Positions 1 through 9,252 are shown, numbered from the stretch's first letter. The stretch is 35,140 nt of DNA from an uncultured Bacilli bacterium (GCA_944364005.1 CALVVW010000007.1:1-35140), one strand, 5' to 3'. Translations and numbers: made by a program. The notes: generated from the sequence alone by a model not told the origin.

Positions 1-1601
1 TTGGACATAAAAAACCAGATTCAGATTCTGTAATGTCAGCCATTGGTCTTTCTTATTTAAAAAATCAATTAGGAGATTATACAGAACCAAGAATTTTAGG
101 AAACATTAACAAAGAGACAAAGTATGCTCTTAACTATTTTGGATTAAGGGAACCAGAATATTTAAATGATGTAAAATTACAATTAAAGGACGTCAATTAT
201 CATAAAGGGTTTGTAATTAAAGATACAGATTCTATTTATGATGGTTATCAAATGATGTTAAAAGAAGGATTAACTGGGATACCGGTAGTCAAAGAAAAGA
301 AAGAATTTGTAGGTTTAATTACTATTAAGGATTTATCTCATATGATAGTTAACGCTAATTTTGAGGACTTATATACTTCCTACGATAATATTAAAAGAGT
401 ATTAAAAGGAGAGGAAGTATTACGTTTCAATGATGAATTAGCTGGTAAAATCATGGTAGCAGCTTATCGTAGTACAACATTTATTAATAAGGTACCACTT
501 ACAAAAGATAATATCTTGATTGTAGGAGATCGTCATAGTGTCATTGAATATGCAGTAGAGTCAGGTGTAAAATTATTAGTATTGTCAGGGGATGCTGAAA
601 TTAAGGAAAAGCATATTGAAATAGCTAGAAAGAATAAAGTTAATATTATTCGTACGCCATATGATTCTTATCATATTACAAGATTAATTCCACTAACTAA
701 TTATATTAAGACAATGATACGTAGTTACAATCCTACTAAATTTGAAGAAACAGAATTTGTAGATACCGTATTAGACATTAACAATAAGTTAAAGCATACA
801 AATTATCCTGTTGTAAATAAAAAGAATCAATGTTTAGGACTACTACGTATTACAGACTTAAATGAAAAACATCCTAAAAATGTTATTTTAGTAGATCATA
901 ATGAAAAATTACAAAGTGTAGAAGGCTTAGAAGAAGCCAATATCTTAGAGATTTTTGATCATCATAACCTTGGAAGTATCACCACTAATACACCTATTAA
1001 CTTTAGAAATATGGCAGTAGGTTCTACTTGTACCATTGTTTATACTCTATATAAGGAAAGAGAAGTGGAAATACCAAAAGAAATTGCTGGTGCACTATTA
1101 TCAGGAATTTTATCAGACACCCTAATATTAAAGAGTCCAACTGCAACACCTCGTGATGTAGAAGCAGTAGAAGAACTATCACGTATTGCAGGAGTAGACT
1201 ATAAAGTATATGGTATGGATATGTTAAAGGCTGGTACATCTTTAGACGGTATGAGTAAAGAAGATGTATTATATAATGACTTTAAGTTATATACTGTTAA
1301 TGAGAAAACTTTTGCTATTGGACAATTCTTTACTATGAATTTTGAAGAGATGAAAAAAGAATTAGATGATTATATTGCAACATTAGATGAGGTGGCAGAA
1401 GCAAATCATTATGATTTTGTAGCTTTATATGTAACTGATATTATTCAAAATGGTAGTTATGTTATCTTTAATACTAAAGGACAAGAAGTAGTTGACGTAG
1501 TATATCAAATAGAAAAAATTCCAGAAGGATATTTTGTAGAAAACTGTGTTTCTCGTAAAAAACACGTAGTACCTTTGATTATGGAAGTATTTGAAAATTA
1601 A
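1..1601 (+). CDS. ppaC: Manganese-dependent inorganic pyrophosphatase with CBS and DRTGG domains (5' partial)
   Basis: Family II (DHH) pyrophosphatase, hydrolysing cytosolic PPi to phosphate. The first ATG in the window (33) is internal. The same frame is open from base 3 and encodes GHKKPDSDSV at 3-32, the metal-binding N-terminal motif of this family, so only a few residues lie outside the window. A first CBS region (near 200-350) is followed by a DRTGG-type domain (about 500-690) and the second CBS segment (about 740-880). The catalytic DHH motif (FDHHNLG) is encoded around 957-965 and the C-terminal DHHA2-type lobe follows. In characterised relatives, CBS-DRTGG pyrophosphatases are controlled by adenine nucleotides and diadenosine polyphosphates; that is family knowledge. 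It is the first gene seen of an operon with uppP 11 nt downstream. Confidence 0.93.
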   Translation, partial: GHKKPDSDSVMSAIGLSYLKNQLGDYTEPRILGNINKETKYALNYFGLREPEYLNDVKLQLKDVNYHKGFVIKDTDSIYDGYQMMLKEGLTGIPVVKEKKEFVGLITIKDLSHMIVNANFEDLYTSYDNIKRVLKGEEVLRFNDELAGKIMVAAYRSTTFINKVPLTKDNILIVGDRHSVIEYAVESGVKLLVLSGDAEIKEKHIEIARKNKVNIIRTPYDSYHITRLIPLTNYIKTMIRSYNPTKFEETEFVDTVLDINNKLKHTNYPVVNKKNQCLGLLRITDLNEKHPKNVILVDHNEKLQSVEGLEEANILEIFDHHNLGSITTNTPINFRNMAVGSTCTIVYTLYKEREVEIPKEIAGALLSGILSDTLILKSPTATPRDVEAVEELSRIAGVDYKVYGMDMLKAGTSLDGMSKEDVLYNDFKLYTVNEKTFAIGQFFTMNFEEMKKELDDYIATLDEVAEANHYDFVALYVTDIIQNGSYVIFNTKGQEVVDVVYQIEKIPEGYFVENCVSRKKHVVPLIMEVFEN

Positions 1602-1612
1602 GGAGATGGATT

Positions 1613-2428
1613 ATGAGTTTTATTGAAGTTTTAATTTTAGGTTTTATTCAGGGGATTGCTGAGTTTTTACCAATTTCTTCTTCAGCACATTTAATTATTT
1701 TTAGGGATATTTTTGGAATAGGTGCAGGAATGAGTGCTAATATGGAACTTACTTTTGATATTGCACTACACTTTGGTACCTTACTAGCCATTGGAGTATT
1801 TTTCTTCTGGGACTTTATTAAAATGATACAGAAGGGATTTACTAAAGGAGTAAAAGATGATGATGGAAAAATACTATGGTATTTAGTAGCTGCGACAATT
1901 CCCGCTGCAATTGTTGGCGTTTTATTTGAAGATCCAATAGAAAAAATAATTCGTTCAAACTATGTAGTGATTGCTTTAGCTCTTGCTATCATGGGTATTA
2001 TTATCTATTTGGCAGATAAATATAGTAAAGAGACAAAAACAATTAAGAAAATGACTTTAAAAGATGCTATCATCATTGGATGTAGTCAAGTGTTTGCTTT
2101 AATTCCGGGATTTTCACGTAGTGGAACAACAATAGCAACAGGAAGAATACTAGGGTTAGAACGAGAAAGTGCTGCTAAGTTTTCTTTCTTCTTAAGTGCA
2201 CCAGTAGTACTAGGAGCAGTAACACTACAACTAATCAAAGGTAGCGCTTGGAGTGTAATTGCTGCTAATCTTTCTACTTTTATTCTTGGTATTTTGGTAT
2301 CTTTTATTATTGGAATTCTTTGTATTAAATATTTATTAAAATACTTACAAAAACATAATTTTAAAATATTTATGATTTATCGCGTTATTTTAGCAATTAT
2401 TGTATTGTTGTATGTTATAATAAAATAG
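1613..2428 (+). CDS. uppP: Undecaprenyl-diphosphatase UppP (BacA type)
   Basis: Integral membrane phosphatase that converts undecaprenyl diphosphate to the monophosphate for reuse in peptidoglycan and wall-polymer synthesis. It is 271 aa, the normal length, almost entirely hydrophobic. Both signature motifs are present: EFLPISSSAHL near residues 17-27 with the upstream glutamine/glutamate cluster, and PGFSRSGTT near residue 165. The start at 1613 is preceded by AAGGAGATGG. It lies directly after the pyrophosphatase gene and before a metal transporter. In relatives, loss or overexpression alters bacitracin sensitivity. Confidence 0.96.
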   Translation: MSFIEVLILGFIQGIAEFLPISSSAHLIIFRDIFGIGAGMSANMELTFDIALHFGTLLAIGVFFFWDFIKMIQKGFTKGVKDDDGKILWYLVAATIPAAIVGVLFEDPIEKIIRSNYVVIALALAIMGIIIYLADKYSKETKTIKKMTLKDAIIIGCSQVFALIPGFSRSGTTIATGRILGLERESAAKFSFFLSAPVVLGAVTLQLIKGSAWSVIAANLSTFILGILVSFIIGILCIKYLLKYLQKHNFKIFMIYRVILAIIVLLYVIIK

Positions 2429-2438
2429 GTGATAATAT

Positions 2439-3194
2439 ATGAGTATTGAATTTGTCGGATTATTAATTACATTTCTATTAGGATTATTTATTTTAATAGG
2501 GTCACTCGTTGCTTTTTTAGCTAATAAGAAACAGAAGATAACAGATTTTTCTTTAGGTTTAGCCTTTAGTGTTATTATTATGTTAATTATATTAGATTTA
2601 ATTCCTGAAGTAATTGAACATTTAGGAATGTCTTATATTTGGTTATTTTTAATATTTGTCATATTAGGGTATGGATTGTTACGACTTTTAGACCATTTTG
2701 TTCCAGATCATCATGATGCATCTCATATGACGAAAAAAGAATCAAATGATAATCTAGCACATATCGGGCTAATTTCATCTATTGCATTAATGATTCATAA
2801 TATTGTAGAAGGTATGGCAGTATATACTACTGTATTAACAAGTGTATCTACTGGTTTAATGTTAGCAATTGGCATAGGATTTCATAATTTACCATTAGGT
2901 ATGGTAATTGCAACTACTTTTTATCAAGGAAATCAACCAAGAAAAAAGGGTGCATTAGTATTAGGATGTGTAACAATTTCAACATTATTGGGTGGATTTA
3001 TATCTTTTATCTTAAATAACAATACACTTCCTGATAATGCAATAGGTAGTTTGCTTTCTTTAACTTTAGGAATGTTATTATTTATTTTATTTTCTGAATT
3101 ATTTCCAAGAATTCGTAAATCAAAATACAAATTAGAACGAAATATGGGAATTGCGCTTGGTATTATCATAATGTTACTTTCTCTTTGTATATAG
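2439..3194 (+). CDS. ZIP-family divalent metal transporter
   Basis: Predicted polytopic membrane protein of 251 aa with about eight hydrophobic segments. Two histidine motifs typical of the ZIP metal pathway are visible: HNIVEG (residues about 119-124) and HNLPLG (about 149-154). A His/Asp-rich loop (DHFVPDHHDASH) sits between early membrane helices, as in other ZIP proteins. The second motif has Leu where many ZIP proteins carry Glu (HNxPEG), which may alter metal preference. The likely substrate is Zn, Fe or Mn; the sequence does not decide which. RBS AGGTGATAAT precedes the ATG. It is co-transcribed with uppP and the following gene. Confidence 0.88.
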   Translation: MSIEFVGLLITFLLGLFILIGSLVAFLANKKQKITDFSLGLAFSVIIMLIILDLIPEVIEHLGMSYIWLFLIFVILGYGLLRLLDHFVPDHHDASHMTKKESNDNLAHIGLISSIALMIHNIVEGMAVYTTVLTSVSTGLMLAIGIGFHNLPLGMVIATTFYQGNQPRKKGALVLGCVTISTLLGGFISFILNNNTLPDNAIGSLLSLTLGMLLFILFSELFPRIRKSKYKLERNMGIALGIIIMLLSLCI

Positions 3195-3203
3195 GTGATG
3201 GAT

Positions 3204-3953
3204 ATGTGGTATGTAATTAGTAGCTGGTTTTTGTTTTTCTTTTTATATTCAGTTATAGGATATTTAGCAGAAATTATTTATGTTAGTATAAAATCAAAAA
3301 AAATGGTAGTAAATAGGGGCTTTTTAATTGGACCATATCTACCAATTTATGGATTTGGTTCTTTAATTCTTGTATTATTTTTACGTAGATATGAAGAAGA
3401 TCCTGTAGTTTTATTTGTCATGGGAGCATTTTTTTGTACCGTTTTAGAATATTTTACTAGTCTAATTATGGAAAAAATATTTAAACTACGTTGGTGGGAT
3501 TATTCAGATAGAAAGTTTAATATTGATGGAAGAGTTTGTTTAGATAATGCTTTGTTATTTGGAATATCTGGTATTGTAGTAGTAAAGGGACTACATCCAC
3601 TTTTAGCGGATCTTATTTATTTTTTTCCAAGTGGTGTAACGATAGGTTTAGCAATCTTTTTATTTATAGTAATGCTTGCTGATTTTTGTGAGTCTTGTTA
3701 TATTACATTTCGATTAAAAATTAATTTTAATAATTATTTGCATAAGGATGCTACTAAAGATATAAAGGATGAAGTTTTAAAAGCAATTAAAAAACATATT
3801 ACTTTAACTTCTAGATTAATTAAAGCTTTTCCAACTGCTACTTATGATGCAAATAAAAAATTTGTGGAATTTTTAAAACTAATTTATAATACTAAAAAGG
3901 ATCTTCGTATACAAAAATTAAAAGATAAAATAAAAAAAGAAGAAAACAAATAA
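3204..3953 (+). CDS. CmpB-like putative ABC-transporter type IV membrane protein
   Basis: Membrane protein of 249 aa. It has an N-terminal hydrophobic helix, a conserved-looking NRGFLIGPYLPIYGFG segment, further membrane helices with EYFTSLIMEKIF, then RWWDYSDRKFNIDGRVCL, and a Lys-rich cytoplasmic tail. This layout matches the family Pfam calls putative ABC-transporter type IV (CmpB-like), whose function is not established. Start choice: GTG 3195 and ATG 3198 overlap the Shine-Dalgarno sequence AGGTGAT (3193-3199), so ATG 3204 is preferred. It is the last gene of the operon; its stop codon runs into the terminator stem. Confidence 0.8.
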   Translation: MWYVISSWFLFFFLYSVIGYLAEIIYVSIKSKKMVVNRGFLIGPYLPIYGFGSLILVLFLRRYEEDPVVLFVMGAFFCTVLEYFTSLIMEKIFKLRWWDYSDRKFNIDGRVCLDNALLFGISGIVVVKGLHPLLADLIYFFPSGVTIGLAIFLFIVMLADFCESCYITFRLKINFNNYLHKDATKDIKDEVLKAIKKHITLTSRLIKAFPTATYDANKKFVEFLKLIYNTKKDLRIQKLKDKIKKEENK

Positions 3954-3985
3954 AAAAATACAGTAATTATTGTTGTATTTTTTTT
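3952..3985 (+). terminator. Rho-independent terminator of the ppaC-uppP operon
   Basis: AAAAAAATACA (3952-3962) pairs with TGTATTTTTTT (3974-3984) around an 11-nt loop. The run of T continues to 3985. The stem is A/T-rich but perfect. Confidence 0.75.
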
Positions 3986-4280
3986 ATTGGAAAGAATTAA
4001 AATATCAGTGTTGATACCATATGAGAATCGATTTAGTCTACCAGATATCATTAAAAATTGATATTATAGTAATAGAAAGTTTAAAATTCACTGATGTGAT
4101 ATATGAGGAAAGATATACTAGAAAATTAATAGGTAGAGTAATTATGAAGTCAGTTTTTTTAGTCTGTAAAGTAGGAAAGTTAAATGATACTATTTTAAGC
4201 CAAATAAAAGTTTTAATTCTTTACAAAAATATAAAAGTATGATATGTTTTTTTTATAATAAGAGAAGATGGTGTTGTATA
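3986..4280. other. AT-rich non-coding stretch before the prepilin gene
   Basis: No gene with a ribosome binding site is seen here. A perfect 12-bp inverted repeat (AAAGAATTAAAA 3991-4002, TTTTAATTCTTT 4211-4222) brackets most of the region. A TATAAT (4254-4259) close to the prepilin start has no good -35 partner. The stretch may hold the promoter and leader of the prepilin gene. Confidence 0.5.
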
Positions 4281-7013
4281 ATGGGTCATAAAAAAAGTAA
4301 AAATAATGCAGGTTTTACCTTAATAGAGCTTATTGTAGTTATTGCGATTATAGGTGTTATTTTGATACTTGCTTTACCGCAAGTTTCTAAGATTCAGGAA
4401 GCAAATAGGGATAGAAAGTTTCAAGTTTACCAATCTTCTATTGCTAGAGGGGCTAAGTTGTATATTGATAGTAATGCGAAAGATTTATTTGGTAATAATA
4501 ATTCTGGATGTATTACTTTGAAATATTCAGATTTAAAAAATAGAAGTTTAGTTAAAGATTTTGCAATTGCTGATATTAAGTGTGATAATGATTTAGATAC
4601 TTATGTTGAGGTACGTAAAGTCAATAAAACATACAAGTATGCGGTTTCTATCGTATGTAGGGAGAGTACAGAAATTGTTTATGAAGATAGGATTGATGGT
4701 GCTTTTGCCTGTGAGAACAAGCCAGATACGGAAGCTCCTATTGTGACTATTACACCTGAAAAATATAATTGGACACAATCTAAAAATATTAAAGTAAAAA
4801 TTAAAGTAGAAGATCCAAGTGGTTTAAATAGAAATACAGGAATTAAGTATTATTGGACAGATTCTTCTGGAAAGAAAGTTGGAAAGACTTATCAATATAG
4901 TTATAAAAATAAGAAGGGAACTTCTAAAGTATCTTATCAGATTCCAGAGAAGAATGTTCCAACAACATCAGGACAGTATAATTTAGTTGTGGAACCTTGG
5001 TCATCTAGTACGACGAGTGGAATACAAGATGCCTTAGGAAATGCATCACTTTTATCTAAGAAAGCAGGATTATATCAAATAGATAATGTTAAACCAACCT
5101 GTGGAACCGCAGAGGGAGCAAAAACTAATTGGACAAATCAAAATTTTACAATTAAGCAAGAATGTAAAGATGATGCTAGTGGATGTGTACAAAATCCATA
5201 TTCTAAGGAATTTACAAAAACGACAACGACACATACCTTTACTATTAAAGATAATGCTGGTAATTCTAGAACATGTACGGTAGACGTATATCTAGATAAG
5301 AGTAAACCAAATGTACCAACATCAAAAATTCGTAAAGATAATAGTAAAGGTGCTGTACAAACTAATCAAAATAAATGGACATCTAATACGTTATGGTGGG
5401 GTGAATTTAAGGCAACTGGAAGTACATCACCAATTGATCATTTTGAGTATTCTGAAAATTGTACAGGAAAAAAGAGTGGTAATTTATCAAGTAGTTATAC
5501 TTATAATAAAGATAAAAATAGTATTTATTGTATTCGAGCTGTCAATGAAGCTGGAACAGCAAGTAATTGGAGTAGTAAATATTATTTTAAAATTGATAAA
5601 ACTGCACCATCCTTAAGTGGAAATATTACATCTAGAGATAATAGATTTCAATCTAAGAATGTTTATATTAATTTAACAGCTAGTGATAATGTAACAACTG
5701 CTGCTAATTTGGATATGTATATTTCTAATACAGGATATGAAAAAGGGGGAAGTTGGACCTCTTATAAGAGTCAGTCTAATTGGACGCTTCCAGGAAGTTA
5801 TGATGGTAGTACTAAATATGTGTATGTAACAGTACGAGATGAAGTAGGACATAAGACAAATAAAAGATTATCTTATAAAGTATATAAAAATTGTACTACA
5901 AAAGTTGATAATGGAGGATGGTATAATAAAGGGTCTTGCTCTGTCACTTGTGGTGGAGGAACACTTAAGCAAGAAAAGAAACAAAAGGATGCTTATACCG
6001 GTGCAAGTTGTGGAGTAGTAACACAAAATGTAGCATGTAATACGCAGAGTTGTAAACCTACTAAACCAACGATTAATTTACATGGTTATTCAAGTGGAAG
6101 TTGGACTAATCAAAATGTTACGATTACGATGAGTTCTACGAGTACTGTAGGAATTGATCACTATGAATATTCTCATGATTTGGTAAAGTGGCAGAGAGAT
6201 TATGATAATGATTCTGTGCATTGGCAACAAAGTTTTAATAGTGATAGATCTTCGATGACGGTTACTATTAGTTGGAATGGTGATTGGAATTTCCATGTTA
6301 GGGCTGTAGATAAGCAAGGAAATGTTAGTGATATTGCAGATATGTTTACAATACGAATAGATAAGACAAAACCAACTTTAACCGGTACTTTTACAAATCA
6401 AAATTCTGGAACTGCATATCAGTCGGGAACATGGACTTATGAAAAAGTAATACGTCAGTTATTTCCAAATGATTCTGGGGGTAGTGGATTTAAAGAAGTT
6501 CAGTATAATGATGATAATGGAGGATGGCATACTGAAAAATATTATGGTTATTGGGAATTGGGCGAAATGAATCGTCATAGTAGGTATCGTGCTGTTGATA
6601 ATGCTGGAAATGTAAGTGACGAAATTAGTATGCATTTTATGATAAATTTAAGTTGTAGTGAAGCAAATCCATATGGTTGTCCAGTGTATTATGCTTGTAT
6701 ATCTGCTGCACCTGATTCATTTGTATCTGGTTGGACGGATTTACACCAAAATCCTACTTTTACAGTAAATAACGATAATTTGGCAATTCAAATGGCGTCT
6801 GGTAGTAAAGTGTATAAATTAGGGGATGCAAAAAGTTCAGGAGGAACTGACATGTATTATGTTTATGTTGATGATGGTGTTTCATTTATAGGTGATAGGT
6901 ATTGGCAACAATTCTTCCCAGGACGGCGAACAGGATATATGAAAACGACGTGTCTACGTACTTCTCCTCCATCCTCAAGTAATTATTGTACAAAAGATGA
7001 ATGTCCAGGATAA
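4281..7013 (+). CDS. Prepilin-like modular surface protein with Ig-like and thrombospondin-1-like domains
   Basis: 910 aa from ATG 4281. The longer frame from 4239 would add 14 residues that do not fit a prepilin leader. The leader is short and basic and ends at Gly11; then FTLIELIVVIAIIGV gives the type IV prepilin cleavage/methylation motif with Glu5 of the mature form. A pilin-like head with Cys residues runs to about 148. Ig-like modules follow, opened by D(T/N/K)xxP linkers near residues 149, 268, 338, 438 and 693. Residues about 543-590 are thrombospondin-1-like: GGW, then CSVTCGGG, then three further Cys. A Cys-rich C-terminal domain starts near 789. Probably exported and displayed as an adhesin or minor pilin. 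No pilus assembly ATPase or prepilin peptidase is in this window. The next gene is 20 nt downstream. Confidence 0.85.
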   Translation: MGHKKSKNNAGFTLIELIVVIAIIGVILILALPQVSKIQEANRDRKFQVYQSSIARGAKLYIDSNAKDLFGNNNSGCITLKYSDLKNRSLVKDFAIADIKCDNDLDTYVEVRKVNKTYKYAVSIVCRESTEIVYEDRIDGAFACENKPDTEAPIVTITPEKYNWTQSKNIKVKIKVEDPSGLNRNTGIKYYWTDSSGKKVGKTYQYSYKNKKGTSKVSYQIPEKNVPTTSGQYNLVVEPWSSSTTSGIQDALGNASLLSKKAGLYQIDNVKPTCGTAEGAKTNWTNQNFTIKQECKDDASGCVQNPYSKEFTKTTTTHTFTIKDNAGNSRTCTVDVYLDKSKPNVPTSKIRKDNSKGAVQTNQNKWTSNTLWWGEFKATGSTSPIDHFEYSENCTGKKSGNLSSSYTYNKDKNSIYCIRAVNEAGTASNWSSKYYFKIDKTAPSLSGNITSRDNRFQSKNVYINLTASDNVTTAANLDMYISNTGYEKGGSWTSYKSQSNWTLPGSYDGSTKYVYVTVRDEVGHKTNKRLSYKVYKNCTTKVDNGGWYNKGSCSVTCGGGTLKQEKKQKDAYTGASCGVVTQNVACNTQSCKPTKPTINLHGYSSGSWTNQNVTITMSSTSTVGIDHYEYSHDLVKWQRDYDNDSVHWQQSFNSDRSSMTVTISWNGDWNFHVRAVDKQGNVSDIADMFTIRIDKTKPTLTGTFTNQNSGTAYQSGTWTYEKVIRQLFPNDSGGSGFKEVQYNDDNGGWHTEKYYGYWELGEMNRHSRYRAVDNAGNVSDEISMHFMINLSCSEANPYGCPVYYACISAAPDSFVSGWTDLHQNPTFTVNNDNLAIQMASGSKVYKLGDAKSSGGTDMYYVYVDDGVSFIGDRYWQQFFPGRRTGYMKTTCLRTSPPSSSNYCTKDECPG

Positions 7014-7033
7014 AATGAAAAGGGTAGATAGAT

Positions 7034-7759
7034 ATGAAAAAAAGAATTATATTATTTATATTATTAGTTTTTAGTGTGGTAATGGTTGTCACTGGATTAT
7101 ATATGAATGGCAATATAGGTAAAGATAAAACGTTATCTTTACCTAAAGATGCTTATGAATTAACAGATGTAAAAACTATAAAAATATGTATTGCTCCTGA
7201 AGGATGTTTATATACAGGTGAAGATATGTATGCCACTGTTACTTATGATTTTGATAATAAAGATATTCAAAATACACTTAAGAAAATAAACCAGGAAACT
7301 GATGAGTTATATCAAAAAGCAATTAGTTCTGATATGACTGCACCAGAATGTCAAGCATATTCTTCAATGTATGAGCATAGATATAGGTCAAATATGTTGT
7401 ATTATAGTTATACAGGTGATGATTTTATTAGTTTCTTTATTCAAAGAATGAATCAGGATATGTGTGTTGAGGATTCAGAAGAATATGAATATGAATTCTA
7501 TTATTATGATATGAATAAACATAAATTTTTAACTGAACAAGAAGTTATGAAAAAAGAAAATGTCTCAGTTCAAGATATCAGTGATGTTATTAGTGAATCT
7601 ATTAATGGTTTAAGTGGGATTACTCAGAAAACTTATGATCTTTCTAATATTATTTCTAATTATCATTTGTATTATAGTGATGATGGTGATTTGTCCGTAA
7701 CTTATTATGTGCCAGAACAAAATGCTATGTTTACGTCAATTGTTAAAGAAAAAAAATAG
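7034..7759 (+). CDS. Membrane-anchored extracytoplasmic protein of unknown function
   Basis: 241 aa. Residues about 4-25 form one hydrophobic helix after MKKR, so the rest is probably outside the membrane, either anchored or secreted. There is no lipobox Cys. The exposed part is Tyr- and Asp-rich and has four or five Cys (ICIAPEGC, PECQ, DMCVE) that could form disulfides. No family is recognised. It starts 20 nt after the modular prepilin gene and is followed by the terminator of that transcript, so it is probably co-expressed with the prepilin and may act with it. That functional link rests on gene order only. Confidence 0.8.
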   Translation: MKKRIILFILLVFSVVMVVTGLYMNGNIGKDKTLSLPKDAYELTDVKTIKICIAPEGCLYTGEDMYATVTYDFDNKDIQNTLKKINQETDELYQKAISSDMTAPECQAYSSMYEHRYRSNMLYYSYTGDDFISFFIQRMNQDMCVEDSEEYEYEFYYYDMNKHKFLTEQEVMKKENVSVQDISDVISESINGLSGITQKTYDLSNIISNYHLYYSDDGDLSVTYYVPEQNAMFTSIVKEKK

Positions 7760-7763
7760 TTAG

Positions 7764-7785
7764 AGAGGCTTTGCCTCTTTTTTTT
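7764..7785 (+). terminator. Rho-independent terminator after the prepilin operon
   Basis: AGAGGC (7764-7769), loop TTT, GCCTCT (7773-7778), then a T run to 7785. Strong G/C stem. Confidence 0.92.
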
Positions 7786-7813
7786 GATTTAAAAATATAA
7801 TTTATGATATACT
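7784..7813 (+). promoter_or_regulatory. Sigma-A-type promoter for phosphomannomutase gene
   Basis: -35 TTGATT (7784-7789), 18-bp spacer, -10 TATACT (7808-7813). The -35 box begins inside the T tract of the preceding terminator. AGGAGG at 7821-7826 then precedes the ATG. Confidence 0.7.
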
Positions 7814-7831
7814 GAGTAGTAGGAGGATGTT

Positions 7832-9205
7832 ATGAAGTATAAAGAGAATATTAATAAAAATATATTTAGAGGATATGATATTAGAGGGATATATCCTAGT
7901 GAAATAGATGAGGATACTGCTTATACGATTGGTTTAGGCTTTGGTAGTTATATAAAAGAGCATGGAAAAAATACTTGTGTTTTAGGACATGATAATCGTC
8001 TTAGTAGTCCAGTATTGTATGATGCATTAATTCAAGGTATTTTATCTACAGGTATTGATATTATTTCCTTAGGATTATGTACTACGCCAATGTATTATTA
8101 CGCTTGTATTAAATTGCAAGTTTATAGTGGAGTTATGGTTACTGCTTCTCATAATCCCAAAGATGATAATGGATTTAAGTTTGCCTTTGATGAAAGTGGA
8201 AACTGTAAGGGACAAGAAATTCAGGACTTTTTAGCTTATATTTTACGTGGAGAATTTCAAAAGGGAGAAGGAAAGTTATCTACTTATGATATAGAACCGG
8301 ATTATTTAGAATTATTTAAAAATAATCTTCATTTTGGTTCACGTCGTTTGAGAGTAGTAATTGATCCAGGAAATGGTACTACTAGTGTGATTGCTAAAAA
8401 ATTATATGAAATGTTTCCTATGGATTTGATTGTAATTAATGGTGAAAGTGATGGGGGTTTTCCTAATCATCATCCAGATCCTTGCGTAGAAGAAAATCTA
8501 AAACAGTTAAAAGAAAAGGTTTTAGCAGAGCATGCCGATATTGGTTTATCTTTTGATGGTGATGGAGACCGTATGGGAATGGTAACAAATACTGCTAAAT
8601 TCTTACCAACAGATCTTTATATGATATTAATCATTAGAGATATCATAAATAAGGTAGATAAAAAAGAATTTTTATATGATGTGAAGTGCTCTAAAGCATT
8701 AGAGGATGAAATAGAACGTTTAGGTGGTAAGGGAATCTGTTATCGTACAGGAAATTCTTATACTAAAGCAGCAGTTAAAAACTTAAATTTACCATTTGGT
8801 GGAGAATTATCAGGTCATGTATATTTTAGAGATCGTTGGCCAGGCTTTGATTCTGGACTATATGCTGGACTTCGCATGTTAGAAATATTATCTCATACTG
8901 AAAAAACTGTAGATGAACTTGCCGAAGGAATACCAGTTTATTACTCAACACCAGAATTAAAATTTAAAGCTAGTGATGATATTAAATTTGCTATTATAGA
9001 TAAAATAGGGGAATATGCTAAGAGTAAGCAGTATAAGTATTTAGATATTGACGGTATCAAAGTATTGTTTAAAGATGGCTGGGCACTAGTACGTGCTAGT
9101 AATACCGGGCCTAATATTACTGCTAGATTTGAAGCACAAACAAAAGAAAGATTAGAAGAATTACAAAGTGAATTTACAAATGTCCTACAAGATTTATTAA
9201 AATAG
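7832..9205 (+). CDS. Phosphomannomutase/phosphoglucomutase
   Basis: Alpha-D-phosphohexomutase of 457 aa, normal length. It interconverts hexose 1- and 6-phosphates and so supplies sugar nucleotides for envelope glycans. All four signature loops are visible: the phosphoserine loop TASHNP with Ser106, the metal loop DGDGDR (242-247), the sugar-binding loop GGELSGH, and the C-terminal phosphate-binding loop RASNTGPN. N-terminal FRGYDIRGIYP is typical of the ManB/AlgC branch. Whether mannose or glucose phosphate is preferred cannot be told from sequence. It is a single-gene transcription unit between its own promoter and a hairpin terminator. Confidence 0.94.
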   Translation: MKYKENINKNIFRGYDIRGIYPSEIDEDTAYTIGLGFGSYIKEHGKNTCVLGHDNRLSSPVLYDALIQGILSTGIDIISLGLCTTPMYYYACIKLQVYSGVMVTASHNPKDDNGFKFAFDESGNCKGQEIQDFLAYILRGEFQKGEGKLSTYDIEPDYLELFKNNLHFGSRRLRVVIDPGNGTTSVIAKKLYEMFPMDLIVINGESDGGFPNHHPDPCVEENLKQLKEKVLAEHADIGLSFDGDGDRMGMVTNTAKFLPTDLYMILIIRDIINKVDKKEFLYDVKCSKALEDEIERLGGKGICYRTGNSYTKAAVKNLNLPFGGELSGHVYFRDRWPGFDSGLYAGLRMLEILSHTEKTVDELAEGIPVYYSTPELKFKASDDIKFAIIDKIGEYAKSKQYKYLDIDGIKVLFKDGWALVRASNTGPNITARFEAQTKERLEELQSEFTNVLQDLLK

Positions 9206-9216
9206 GAAGTAACATG

Positions 9217-9245
9217 AAAACCAATATATTTTAAATATTGGTTTT
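9217..9245 (+). terminator. Terminator after phosphomannomutase
   Basis: AAAACCAATAT (9217-9227) pairs perfectly with ATATTGGTTTT (9235-9245) over a 7-nt loop. The tail is a short T run. Confidence 0.75.
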
Positions 9246-9252
9246 AAATTGG

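Noticed and set aside
4021..4242. 73-codon open frame upstream of the prepilin gene
   Set aside because: No ribosome binding site, no promoter in the right place, and composition like the surrounding AT-rich spacer.
4239..4280. Longer prepilin start at ATG 4239
   Set aside because: It would add 14 hydrophobic, Cys-rich residues before the basic leader, which does not fit a prepilin signal; ATG 4281 gives a normal leader.
5910..6053. Eukaryotic contamination as source of the TSP1-like module
   Set aside because: It is in one continuous bacterial-style frame with the same AT-rich codon use as the flanking Ig-like modules.
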